A stretch of DNA of 64,000 bases from Zasmidium citrigriseum. Its lineage: Eukaryota; Ascomycota; Dothideomycetes; Mycosphaerellales; Mycosphaerellaceae. The stretch is from positions 1-64,000 of the forward strand of contig NHNW01000021.1 of the NCBI GenBank assembly GCA_002786025.1, read 5' to 3'. Shown here piece by piece: positions 1 to 10,588 of this stretch; positions within the stretch are counted from its first letter, which is position 1, and each line of letters opens with the position of its first letter. The notes below the pieces were generated by a model. The model was not told the origin of the DNA and did not search any database. It worked only from the letters and a program-made list of their open reading frames with translations. Position numbers and translations under genes: made by a program.

Positions 1-3000
1 TCTACCTTTAATCTCTATTTACCTTACCTTTAGTTTAAACGAATACCTCTCTAAAGCTATTATATCTACCCTAACTCTTAAACCTTTCGCTATAGACGAA
101 GACTTTAACCTCGATATAGATATCTTCGAGTAATTCCTCGTAGATAACGTCCTTCGTAGCTAGCTAATCTAGCTAAGCTAAATAGATCCTTAAGCCTTTA
201 ACCCTTAACTTCTCGATATAGATAAAGATATAGTAGTAGATATCCTTCGTAGCTAGCTCCTCGAGCCCGACTATAATTAACTTTAACTCCTTAATCTAAA
301 CGAAGATATAGCGGACTTTCTACGTAGCTAGCTAGCCTAGCCTAGCGAGATTAATCCTTAACTTCTTATCCTTAACGAGGACGTATTAGATATCCGTACT
401 AAAGAGTAAGATAACGTTTAAGACGAAGAAGGGTAAGATAACGCCTAGTACGAAGAAGAGCTAAGCGGAAGCCGTAACGAATCTAATAATAACTCTAACG
501 TTTTAGACGAACCTAAGGAACTCTTCGTAGCCCCTCCTCTACTAGAGGAGATATTTAAAACGTTCTAAGAGCTAAAGGTATTCGTAACCTAGTTTATAAA
601 GGAGCGTAGATACGAGCTTATTATCGACTTAACGAGAAATAAGGGAGGCCGCGTACGAAGAGTTATACGTTATAGACGAGGAGGTAATACCTAAAATAAC
701 TAGAAGCTAGAAGAGCGTCGACGGAAGACGTCGTTATATAAGTTATAATATCTAATAAAATTGTAGTACGTTAGAGAGTTAAAGGACGGCTAAATACGGA
801 TTATATATACTCGCCTTAGCCGATATTATAACTATCTACTCCGAATAGCTAGCTAAGTAGCTAATACTCGTTATTTTAAACGAAATAAAGAACTCGTAAG
901 TAAGGTTCTTCGAGGAAGTTAAGCCTCTCTTACGCCAAAGTAAATATTAGCCTTAATCTAAAGGAAGTTCCCTAATTTGTCTTAAACGATAAAGGATATT
1001 AATAATATCCGATAGTAATACTAGTAGATTATCCTTCGTAAATAGAGCGTTACCTCTACTATACTTAGTCGCCTTATAGAAGAAGGCTTTCGGGTAAAGA
1101 AGGATCTCGATAAGAACGAAAACTTAGAAAGGATCCTCTTTATCTATCTAGATAGTCTCGAGTTCTAGCGAAGGTTCCTATATAACCTTCTTATTAATAA
1201 TACGTATAAAACGAATACCTATAAGCGTCCTATTTATAATATTATTACGGCTTATAGTTTAAACCGAACGATTTAGCTTAGATTAGTAGTCCTTATAAGT
1301 AAGGACGAGTCGAAGTTCCTCTAGGTTTTTTAACGGATACGAGAGATTCTTCGTAAGGAACGAATTATATTCCCTTCTATAATACTTTATAATCGAGATC
1401 GGGCGTATCTCTCTACGATTAAGACGGTCTTTCTAGATACCTCTATCCGTATCTATTTATAGTATTTCTAAAAGGATATAATAGCGTATACTCGTATCGA
1501 GTTTCTATAAGTTAAGGATACCGAAGATCTAGAGGGTAACTAGATTAACGACGATACGACGGTTAAATTTATAGATATATTTAAGATTATAATCTTCGCC
1601 CTAACTAAAGAAGCCTTTAAGAAAGTATATATAGAGCTCGAGAAGATCTAGCCCGATAGATACAAATACCTTTAACGAGAATAGTTCTATAAGGACTTCT
1701 TACCGTATCTTATAGCTTTTTATCTTAACCGAGAACTTTAATACGGTCTTCGAGTAACGTCTCGAGTTAAAGGCGTATATAGCGCTATTAAACGTTAGCT
1801 TTAAATATTACGCTCTAATCTTCTTAGTTTAATCGAAAAGTTACTTCTATAGTAGAGTACTTAATCGTCTAAAATTATATAGTATCTTTTAACGGAGACC
1901 GAGGAAAGGCTACTTAGCTTACCTAGAAAGTTTTATCGTTTATAACGAAAGATCTTTAGGTACGCGATTCGAGAGACTCTAGAATAATACTCTCTTATAT
2001 AAGTAGCTCGTCGTTAGCGAAAAAAGCAATAGTAGCGAGAAGACGTTAAAAACGAAGATTTAGAAGAAGAGGAAATAGATACTACTACTATAAGAGTACT
2101 CCGCCCGTATATAGGTATATATACGAGAATAACTAGCTAGCTATACTCTTACCTTATCGAGGTACGACTCGAGGTAAATAAGCCGTTAGACCCGAAGGAT
2201 TTTAATAAGTTTTAGTATACTACCGTTATAGACGAAGAAGCTAAAGAGGAAGAAGAGGAGAGGTATATTAGGGATATACGAGTTCTTAAGACTAAGCGTC
2301 GTAAACGAGGAATTACGAAGTATAATCTTACTCGTATAGTACGAAGATAGACTAGCCTAGGTACTAGAACCTACGGTAACTATCGTAAACGACTCTTCGT
2401 AGAGCTAGTAGATCGTAACGTTACGGTACCTTCTATAGTATAGGCGCGACCGTCTTAAACGAATACTACGGACTTAGCCTAGGCTCCGGTTAAAACGAAT
2501 AATAAGAATATTCCTCCGTAGCTAATATAGCTAGAAATATAACTAGCGGCGTAGCTAGTAAAGAAGGCTCGTAGTAAATAAGCTCTAAGAGGAACTCGTT
2601 AATAACGAGAAGCTACGTAGGCTAAAGAGCGAGAGGAGCAATTTACCTAGCTTTCGAAGAATATATAATATCTCGTTAAGTACGTTACCCGAGGCTCGTA
2701 ATAATAGTAGTAGTAGTAAACCGTTTAAAATATTATCGTCTAGTAGGCGCCGCCGCCGCCGCCGCCGTTATAGAACTACTAGTTTCTAGGCTCGTTTTAA
2801 ACGTAGAGTTAGCTATCGTAGTATTATCTATAGTAATAACTACCGTCGATATTATAAATACTTTCCTCGTCTTAACTAATAAGATAGATACCGTAGGGCT
2901 TTTAGTACTAGTAGATAGGGTATACGTCTTAAACGAATCCCCTATACTATCTATAAATAGGTTAGCCTCCTCCTCCTTATTATTACGTATAATACTCTTA

Positions 3001-4430
3001 ATATCTAGGTTTCTCGTCTTAACCGTAGATATAGTAGTAGTAGTAGTATATAGGGTTCTCGTCTTAGCCGAATCCTTAAATACCTCTATCCTGGGTACCG
3101 ATACTAGCGGATCTACGGTTTTATTACCTAAGCCGAGCCTTAACTCGCTCTATATATATATTATTTAGCTCGCTATTTATACTATAAAGAAGATAAGCTC
3201 TCGTTTAAAACGAGAGCTTTCTCCGTATTAGAGCGAGGTAATCTACTAACTCGGGGCGCGAACCCTTTAAAAATACTATCTATCTACGGAGATTTTGTAG
3301 CTAAACTCTTCGTCTTAAACGAAAAGTCTATATACCTTTCTAGGACTCTAGATTAAACGAAGCCTTACTTCCTCCTTTACTCGGTCCCTATTATAGGTAT
3401 TCTAGCTATATACTACGTATTATAAGCTATTATATACCTATTATAGGCTCGTATATACTCGATTTAAACGAAGGCTATTAGCTAGTTAAATTCTTACTTT
3501 CTTACTTATAACGACGTATAGGCTACCCTCGTAAGTATAAAACTCTACCTCTTTTCCTCTTTTCTTCCTCTTCTCTTCTTATACCTCTACCTTTAAGGTA
3601 GACCCGTATATAACGAAAACTTCTACTTTAACTTTAACTTTAACTTTAACTTCTTTATTAATAACGACATTATAGCTTCTAGCTATTAAGCTTAGCTAGG
3701 CTTTACGAACGCTAGCCTAAACCGCTCGGCGTAGGAGTAGTAGTAGATCGCTAAGATCGATCGTTAGTAGCCGACTCTTACGCCTATGGAGTAGTAGTAG
3801 GTAATAGTATATACTAACCGCTAGGGTCTAAGTATTAAGCTAGCTACTAATATTAACGCCTATACTAAGAATAGTCTTCAGTATAAATAAGCCTTTCCTA
3901 CCTTATCCTAAACGAAAAGCTAACTTCCTATCTAGTCGTAAGCTCTAGCGCTAGGGTCGTAGCGTACTAAAGTATATTAGCTACTAGGCTAGAAACGACC
4001 CGATACCCTCCGGCGCTAGTAATATCTCTATCGGCCTCGATACTAACGAGCTTATACCTTATAGCTATAACTAGTATTAGGTCCGTACCGAGTTATAGGT
4101 AATTAGCCGTAGAATCTAGACTTAGCGTTAGAATAACGGACGTATTACTGTATATTTTACTAGTATTTTCGTCTAAAACGAAGACTAATATCCTAAATAG
4201 AAGCTACCTCGCTACGTCCGTACTAGCTAGTATAATATATTCCGCTAGATCTTTAATAGTAATACGTATAATACGATAACTCGTCGCTAGACTTAGCGCG
4301 CCGCTCTTACTTAGAACGTTAACTAGAACGACTTATTAGTACTTAACTAGCCTTAAGGAACCTAGGTTTTTAGGTAAGGGAATAGGAGAGAGACTATAAT
4401 TTTAGGAGAGACTAGGATTTAGACTGTGAT
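1..4430. repeat. RIP-mutated AT-rich repeat block (decayed transposon or other repeat)
   Basis: The block is rich in TA, TAG and TAA, has no open frame of useful length in any direction, and almost lacks the dinucleotides CpA and TpG: whole 60-base lines contain neither. CpG is kept (many tacg, tcga, cgaag). This is the expected product of repeat-induced point mutation, which turns CpA into TpA on both strands of duplicated DNA. CA and TG return at about 4425-4535, just before the APC10 promoter, so the edge is sharp. The parent element can no longer be recognised by eye. No terminal repeats were found; the left edge lies outside the window. Confidence 0.9.
2747..2767. repeat. GCC trinucleotide microsatellite inside the RIP block
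   Basis: About seven GCC/CGC triplets in a row, the only strongly GC-rich patch in this AT-rich block. GCC repeats contain no CpA or TpG, so RIP cannot mutate them; they survive as islands. TAG triplet runs lie just upstream (about 2703-2717) and again near 3040, and may be former CAG runs. Confidence 0.8.
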
Positions 4431-4885
4431 TTTTCGGTTTAAGCGAGGAGTTAAGATTAATTTTCTATATAACTTAATATTAAGAACGAAAAGTTTAGTA
4501 TACTACTATACTAGTAGTATACTTTTGCTTATAACATTATATAGATAGATATCAAAAAGCGAGATTTGGAAGCGTTACAATATCCTTAGTAACTGATATC
4601 AAGGTGACGCTCCCTAGCAAATCCAGGTGACGCTCCTTAGCAAGTTCGGATGGAAGGTGGCAGAGGTGAAAAGAAGGGGTGTCGTCGCTTCTTCATTGGC
4701 GTGCCATGCGCTCTGATCCCTACTAGCGGCGGATCGGACCGTGGTACCATGCGACTTCCGACCTCCAACCTTCAATCTCGTGGCTGCCTCTCAAACAAAC
4801 GACATCTTCTGCCATAACACACGATACTATTGGGGCTGACGTTCTCCTGAGCTCGCAATGCGATTATGGTAAAAACCCTTTTGAC
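4431..4885. other. Transition from RIP block to APC10 promoter
   Basis: Base composition moves from AT-rich to ordinary within about 100 bp. It holds the 19-bp direct repeats and the presumed APC10 promoter. No gene was seen. Confidence 0.6.
4602..4643 (+). repeat. Two 19-bp near-identical direct repeats
   Basis: The units at 4602-4620 and 4625-4643 both read aggtgacgctcc, then C or T, then tagcaa, with one mismatch and a 23-bp period. They lie between the RIP block and APC10, about 240 bp upstream of its ATG. They could be a duplicated regulatory element or the remains of a short tandem duplication; no matching factor is recognised. Confidence 0.6.
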
Positions 4886-5801
4886 ATGGCTAGCAGACAC
4901 GGAAATTCGCGTCAGCAGCGCGTCGCCGTTGTCGATATGACCGACATCGACATCCCCAGCGACGAGCTCGAGTTGCCGGTCCAAGAAGTTGAAGAAGTTC
5001 AGGGCGACTCTGGCGGCGAGGATGATGGTGAGGCAGATGAAGATGAGGAGGGTCCGGGTAAGTGGCCTTAACAGAGTCTTCGGCATCGAACAACAGACTC
5101 ATGCGCGTGCAGAATGCATCGATCTGGAAGACGCGCCTTTCCCGCCCCCTGGATTGAAGGAGATCTCATCGCTGGCGTCATGGACAGTCAGCACCGCAAA
5201 ACCTGGAAACGGCGTCGCCGCCTTGCGATCGCCCGACACTACGATGTATTGGCAGTCGGACGGCCCTCAGCCACACTTGCTGAGCATCCACTTTTTCAAG
5301 CTGGTCTCCATCGTCCACATGAGAATATATTTGGATTTTCTTAGTGACGAGTCCTATACTCCTACTAAGATTCAATTCTTGGCTGGCATGGGAGTTCATG
5401 ATATCCAAGAATTTGCCGAGATGAGCTTCGAGCAGCCGACTGGCTGGATCGACGTCGACTTCAGCAATGTAGGGCCCATCGAAGACGACGATGAAGATGA
5501 ATCGGACGAAGGAATGAAGGAGATCGATTGGAGCAAGCGACCTGCCCTTCGTGCGTTTCTCGTTCAAGTCAAGATTCTCGAGAACCACCAAAACGGCAAG
5601 GATACACATCTTCGTGCGGTGCAGCTCTTTGCCAGAGATGAGATGCATCAAGCACGAAGGGTCATGCCTACATTGAGCAAGACACCTAAGAAGCAGCCTC
5701 CAGCGCCGACCAAGAAGACGAAGAAGAAGGCTGCGCGAGTGCCCAAGGAGCCAAACAACATTAAGATGGCTTCATGGATGATGGAGCCAGACCTGCGATG
5801 A
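4886..5801 (+). CDS. APC10: Anaphase-promoting complex subunit APC10 (DOC1)
   Basis: APC10/DOC1 is the DOC-domain subunit of the anaphase-promoting complex. With Cdc20 or Cdh1 it helps bind destruction-box substrates and raises ubiquitination processivity. Model: exons 4886-5057 and 5113-5801, a 55-bp intron with GTAAGT donor and GTGCAG acceptor that restores frame, 286 aa. An acidic, low-complexity N-terminus (about residues 35-57) precedes the DOC beta-sandwich (about 60-235). Family-like stretches in it include ASWTVSTAKPGNGV, YWQSDGPQPH and YTPTKIQFLAG. An acidic insert (DDDEDESDEG) and a Lys-rich tail follow. The protein ends in Leu-Arg; in known APC10 proteins a C-terminal Ile-Arg-like dipeptide docks on the TPR subunit APC3/Cdc27, so this fits a complete protein. 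It is a housekeeping gene, unrelated to the metabolic genes, and lies convergent with the next gene. Confidence 0.9.
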
Positions 5802-6100
5802 AAGAATCAGATTACCTCATCGTCTTCAAACATGGCAACGAAAGCTTTGTTTATCTTCATCAAATCGAGCCGCCGGCTATGGACTCCTCTGACGGCCGAA
5901 TCATCATTAACGGAGACTTGTACTCTACAGCATTCACAACGTCAGGAGTCTGGAGCTGGAGTCTTCACTCGGTCTCATGGGTGCCGGCGCATAAAGCAAA
6001 GCCGCCGCCCATTTCGGACTGTTTGACTGTGGAAGTCCCTCAAAGCTCATCATGACGAGTCTCGCCCGTCGCAGCATCGGAAACAGAATCCACCTGTAGA

Positions 6101-7733
6101 TCAGTCAGCACAACGAAGCGTTCGGTCGAAAATATTGCGCACCTTCGAAATCTTGAAGCCGCCTGGCATCATGTACTGGAATACGCCTTCAGGGTCATAC
6201 TTCAATGCTGCCGCGCGAATCTTGGCTACATTGTCAGCCCCGTAGCTCTCCAGCGGTCTTTGCGTGATGTCCGCATAGTCCAAGTAGAGAAACGGGTTGT
6301 CTGCGCCTATGCTTGCTGCGTATGCTGAGAGGTCGTCGCGTAGCTTCTGAGCATGACTCTCGAACAGCTCGTCCTCCTTGGAGTCTTCCCACGCGAAGTA
6401 CGGCTCGTACACTGCAATTACTTGTCTCAGCCACTTACAGACGAATCACAGCTTGATATCACTTACTGATCAGCGTCTCGTCAAATCGATCGAGCCCAAG
6501 CACGTTTCCACCATTCGCCTTGCCATGCTCTGCAAACAAGGTCGGGATGGGTTGATAAAGCGTCAAGACTTTGAAGTCAAACTTTGCCTTCTCCTCAAGG
6601 CTTTTGATGGTTGACATGAACAGCTCATGCGCTTTCTTGAGGACACGGATATCGTTTTTGAATGTTAGTGTGCTGAATTGGATGCGGTGGCTCTTGGGCT
6701 GTTCAAGTTCTTCTGCAAGAGAGGTCATGTTCCGGATTCCTGTGGTATCCGATATGTTTCCTTGGATTGCGAAGAACTCCTCGAAAACATGAGGCCGTTC
6801 CACTGGCGATGTATAGTCGTATGCATTCATGAAAAGAGGAACCTTCATGGCCGACATGTAAACGCTGATCACGATTGCAGAGCCGAAAGGATCTTCTTGG
6901 ATCTTGTCGCCAAAGTTGAGCAGTGCCTGAAACTGCTCTTCGTGAGTGGTCTCTGGGTACAGCACCAGTCCGCCAAAGACGTTGCCACCCTCAAACGACA
7001 CCAGGTCGAAGCGCGTTACGATGCCGAAGTTGGTTGATCCGCCTTTCAGGACTTGGAAGAGGTCGCTGTTCTCGTTCTTGCTGGCGGTCACTATACTGCC
7101 ATCCGCCAGGACGACTTCGAACTGGGCCACGTTGTCACAGACCAGGCCCTTGCGTGCAGCATAATAAGAGTTTCCACCACCAATAACGAGACCTCCAACT
7201 CCTACGGTGTACGATCGCCCGCCTACGACCATTACACCGTCCTTGTCCAGAGTCTTGTAGACATCACCCCAGACTGCCCCCGGTCCGACGGAGACAGTGT
7301 CATTTCCTGGATGATGAACCACAGAGGCTATGCGATGGAGATCGATTGTGACTCCCTTGTCTGTGCCAGAAGCACCCGCAAAGTGCATATGGCCACCACT
7401 GCGCACTGCGAACTCGCATCGCTCTGTCTTGTTGGCCGCAACCAAGGCAATCACTGCTTGAGAGACTTCCTGGGCATTTTCTGGCTGGACAAAGCAGTGT
7501 GGCGACAGCTTCGCGCTTTGAGAGAAGTAATTGTCGAGACGAGCAGTGTACGCCTCATGGCTCGGTTCGACGAGACGCTCACCGAGACCTGCTTGCCTCA
7601 AAGCCTCACACTGTTCTCATCAGTGACAACACTTCAGTGCTTGTGAGGACGACAAACGTACGCAATGACTGGACTGTTGTTGCTCTGCCGCCAAGCTCAA
7701 GCCGGCGAGCGCCACCGCAGTAAAGAGGTTCAT
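6101..7733 (-). CDS. Secreted FAD-linked oxidoreductase (berberine-bridge-enzyme-like)
   Basis: Three exons: 7733-7662, 7610-6467, 6411-6101, with introns of 51 and 55 bp; 508 aa. Exon 1 encodes a signal peptide (MNLFTAVALAGLSLAA), which supports this start. The PCMH-type FAD domain spans about residues 60-240. RSGGHMHFAGASG carries the His that covalently holds FAD in this family, and VGVGGLVIGGGNSYYAARKG follows. The usual second (Cys) attachment site is not obvious. The C-terminal BBE motif near DPEGVFQYMMPGGFK is present. Such enzymes oxidise alcohols, sugars or secondary-metabolite intermediates with O2; the substrate cannot be read from sequence. It is divergent from the membrane-protein gene 1.1 kb away and convergent with APC10. 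Membership of the PKS cluster 6 kb away is possible but unproven. Confidence 0.87.
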
Positions 7734-8859
7734 CTTTCCAAAACGAACCGCGACCCAACGAAACCAACTCCTGCGAAGGAAGGTTGGAGATTGAGGTGAG
7801 GCGAATTACACCCTCGATTCTGGGCATCGACCATGTCGAAGCGGGAAAGTCACGTTGCGGCGTTGCGTGCATCATCAGAGAGTATCGGCCAACACTCCGA
7901 CACACCGTCTTTGGACGGCATCAATTGCCATTGGCATTTCGATCAACGGTGTTTGTGCCAATTCGGCTTGTGGGCTTCCAAGCGAGAACATGCGTCTGAA
8001 GGTCGAAGACACGAGCTTTGTCCAATCGTGTCGTTGCGAAGAAGCAGCATCCGAAGTATCGCCTCGCACGTCTGGCCGGGGTCTTGTTTGACCCCAGAGC
8101 CAGCGACCTCCACGTACCTCAATACACAACAACTCCATCATACCATTGAGCAGCGAACGAGCAGGGCGGCATTCCATACATTCTGGCTTGGTCATCAAGT
8201 GTGCGAACGGAAGACATAAAGTCCAGGCTCTATGTCCTGAAACGAAGAATGTGTTCCCGCTCTAGCAACGTCTTATCACCCATTAATTTGAAGGATTCCA
8301 TTGTCACAAGACTAGCTCGCCAAAGTGGAGTTGAAGCTGTCCACGAGCACGCGAGGCACGCCATGTCGCACAAAACGAGCAAAGCCTCCCGACCCAAGAC
8401 CCAGAATACTATTGTTGAGCCGCTCAAGGCTGCGCCCGGCCGCTCTTTCCGAGCGCTTCTCCAGACGCCCACGAGGCCAACGGCGGTGATCGACAGGCAC
8501 AGCGACGGTGCCTGACGACGGCGTAATCCTATGACTGTCCGTCGGATCGCTTGCGCACCTCATCACCTTAAGCATGTCGTCGCGGGAGCGTTGGCCAACA
8601 CGAGACGCTCGCGATGAACCCTACTAGGACCTTTGTGTTGTCTGTGCCATGCTGGTGATTGCATCGACCCAGCACCTTGGGAAGTCTAGGCAATGGATCA
8701 AGATGCTGGTGTGCTGCGACCTCGGGCGCTGTTAGTAGTCGCGATGTTCCCGTGAGTTGTGCTCCTCGAGTCATCTTCTTGCCTTTGGGTTTGAGTATCC
8801 TATGACGCTGCAGTGAATAGAGCCTTGGAGGCGTCGCCCGCTGGACGAGAGCGACGAGA
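7734..8859. promoter_or_regulatory. 1.1-kb divergent intergenic region
   Basis: It separates the starts of the minus-strand flavin enzyme and the plus-strand membrane protein, so it probably holds both promoters. Short overlapping ORFs on both strands have no recognisable content, and no plausible signal peptide or domain was seen. Confidence 0.5.
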
Positions 8860-10475
8860 ATGTCTTCGATGGCCGACCTGCCAGCGGCTTCTGCGCCGCC
8901 TGGATTCACTCAGGATCTGGTCCATCCGCCAGAGCTGAAGCACATCAATGCCGGAATCACAATATCCGTTGTTGGGATGGTCACTTCGACGTTGTTTATA
9001 TCCTTACGAGTGTATACAAAGGCGTACCTGGCACACCTGTTCGGCATTGACGATGGTAAGAGCTTCTAGCAAACGCTTCAAACGAATGCTAATGCTTGAA
9101 CTAGTCGCCATGCTACTGGCTTGGGTAAGATACCTGATCCTCTTCAGACTTTTATCTGTTGACGTATAAATAGTTGATCTCGATAGGTCTCCAAATAATG
9201 GTCGCCTGTAAGTCTTAACTTCATCGAACGTTCAACTGAACATCCGACTGAGCATTTGCAGGGCTCTGGGCTGTCAACTACATCGGCGTGCATATGTGGA
9301 ACCTGACGATAGGGCACGCAAACATGGCTGTCCTAGTGAGTCTATCCTAGAATCTTCATATGAGATGTGTCTGACTCTTGGCCAGCTAGTATCCGTCTGC
9401 TCGATCCTATACATCCCACTCATGGCCCTAGCAAAGTTCGCCCTGTTGCTCTTCTACCGGAAGCTCTCCGTCGAGAGATGGTTCAAACTTGCCGTTTATG
9501 CAGTCATGGCGTTCATCATCAGCTACAGTATAGCACTGGCCCTGGCTCTCATCTTCGCCTGCAAACCCTTGGAAATGAACTGGGATATTACCATCACCAC
9601 AGGGACCTGTATCAACAAGGGACAGCTTTATCTTGCTACGGCTGGGCTCAACGCAGGAACGGACGTCATCCTCTTAGTTCTACCAGTGCCTATGGTCTTG
9701 AAGCTGCATGTGCCCGTCATTCAGAAGATCGCACTGTTGGTTATGTTCGGCATTGGATCGCTGTAAGCACGACTGCAAACAATGAGACAAACGTAGCTAA
9801 CGCATTGGTCATTAGTACCTTGGTGACGAGTCTTGTCAGACTTTCGCTGCTACCGCCTATGGTATCTGATACAGATGTGACCTGGGCAATTAGCACGCCT
9901 GCCATCTGGATGTAAGCTAAGCAACTTGTTTCAGACTACCACGGCTAACACATCTCAGCTGCATCGAAGCAAACCTCGTAATCATCTGCGGTTGCTTGCC
10001 CATCCTACGCCTCTTCTTCCGCCACGTCGCTCCACGATTCATAGGAGAATTCACCGAAACAGCAGCGTCTCATCCCAGCGCCTCGCTCGGGAAGAAACCC
10101 ATTCACAGCGTCGCCGAGCTGTCAAATCTCGACAATCGAGAACGAAGGGAGGCGCAACAGCATCCGTACGGCCGCATGGACGAGTGGGATGAATGGGAAA
10201 GAGAGATGGGCGAAGACGATGGGTCGGATACATACACTATGGATTCGAGTGGGCGAATCGTAGCGAGCAAAACGACAGAGGCTCAGTTGGAAGCACGATT
10301 ACCAGCGCCGCCACGGAAGCAAAAGAAGCGTTCATCGGGTATACAGCAGAATCGGCTGAGCGTGCCGACTTGGTTCAGTGCGGACTCGCCGAGAAGTTCT
10401 GGAGCACCGGCTCCGAGTTTTGTGATCGGACGCAATGATGATGGGCGATATTCGTTGCAGCCGCACGCGATGTGA
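8860..10475 (+). CDS. Seven-helix integral membrane protein (fungal rhodopsin-like / Pth11-like family)
   Basis: Seven exons by frame and consensus: 8860-9055, 9105-9124, 9174-9207, 9262-9335, 9386-9762, 9816-9911 and 9959-10475; introns of 46-56 bp; 437 aa. The order of features is that of the large fungal PTH11-related rhodopsin-domain family: extracellular N-terminus, first helix, the FGIDD motif followed by VAMLLAW, GVHMW, then the long central part with FACKPLE and DVILLVLPVPM, and a last helix before HVAPRF. The C-terminal ~140 residues are hydrophilic, acidic then basic, and probably cytosolic. Pth11 itself senses surface cues in Magnaporthe, but most members have no known role and often sit next to metabolite or effector genes. 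The 20-nt second exon is unusually short but keeps frame and sequence. An alternative start is the Met at 8869. Confidence 0.8.
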
Positions 10476-10588
10476 GCTGTCGATTCATCGTTTAATGAGA
10501 TACGAAAGAAAAGCAATCTTCGAGATCAGAGTATCCGAGCCGAAGCAGCGAAGTGAATCCCTCAAAAACTGTATCTATACTATGCGAG

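Noticed and set aside
4772..5651. Minus-strand ORFs over APC10
   Set aside because: Antisense shadows; the plus-strand frame carries the DOC domain.
5774..6055. 93-codon plus-strand ORF after APC10
   Set aside because: Overlaps the APC10 end in another frame and has no recognisable features; APC10 ends properly with Leu-Arg.
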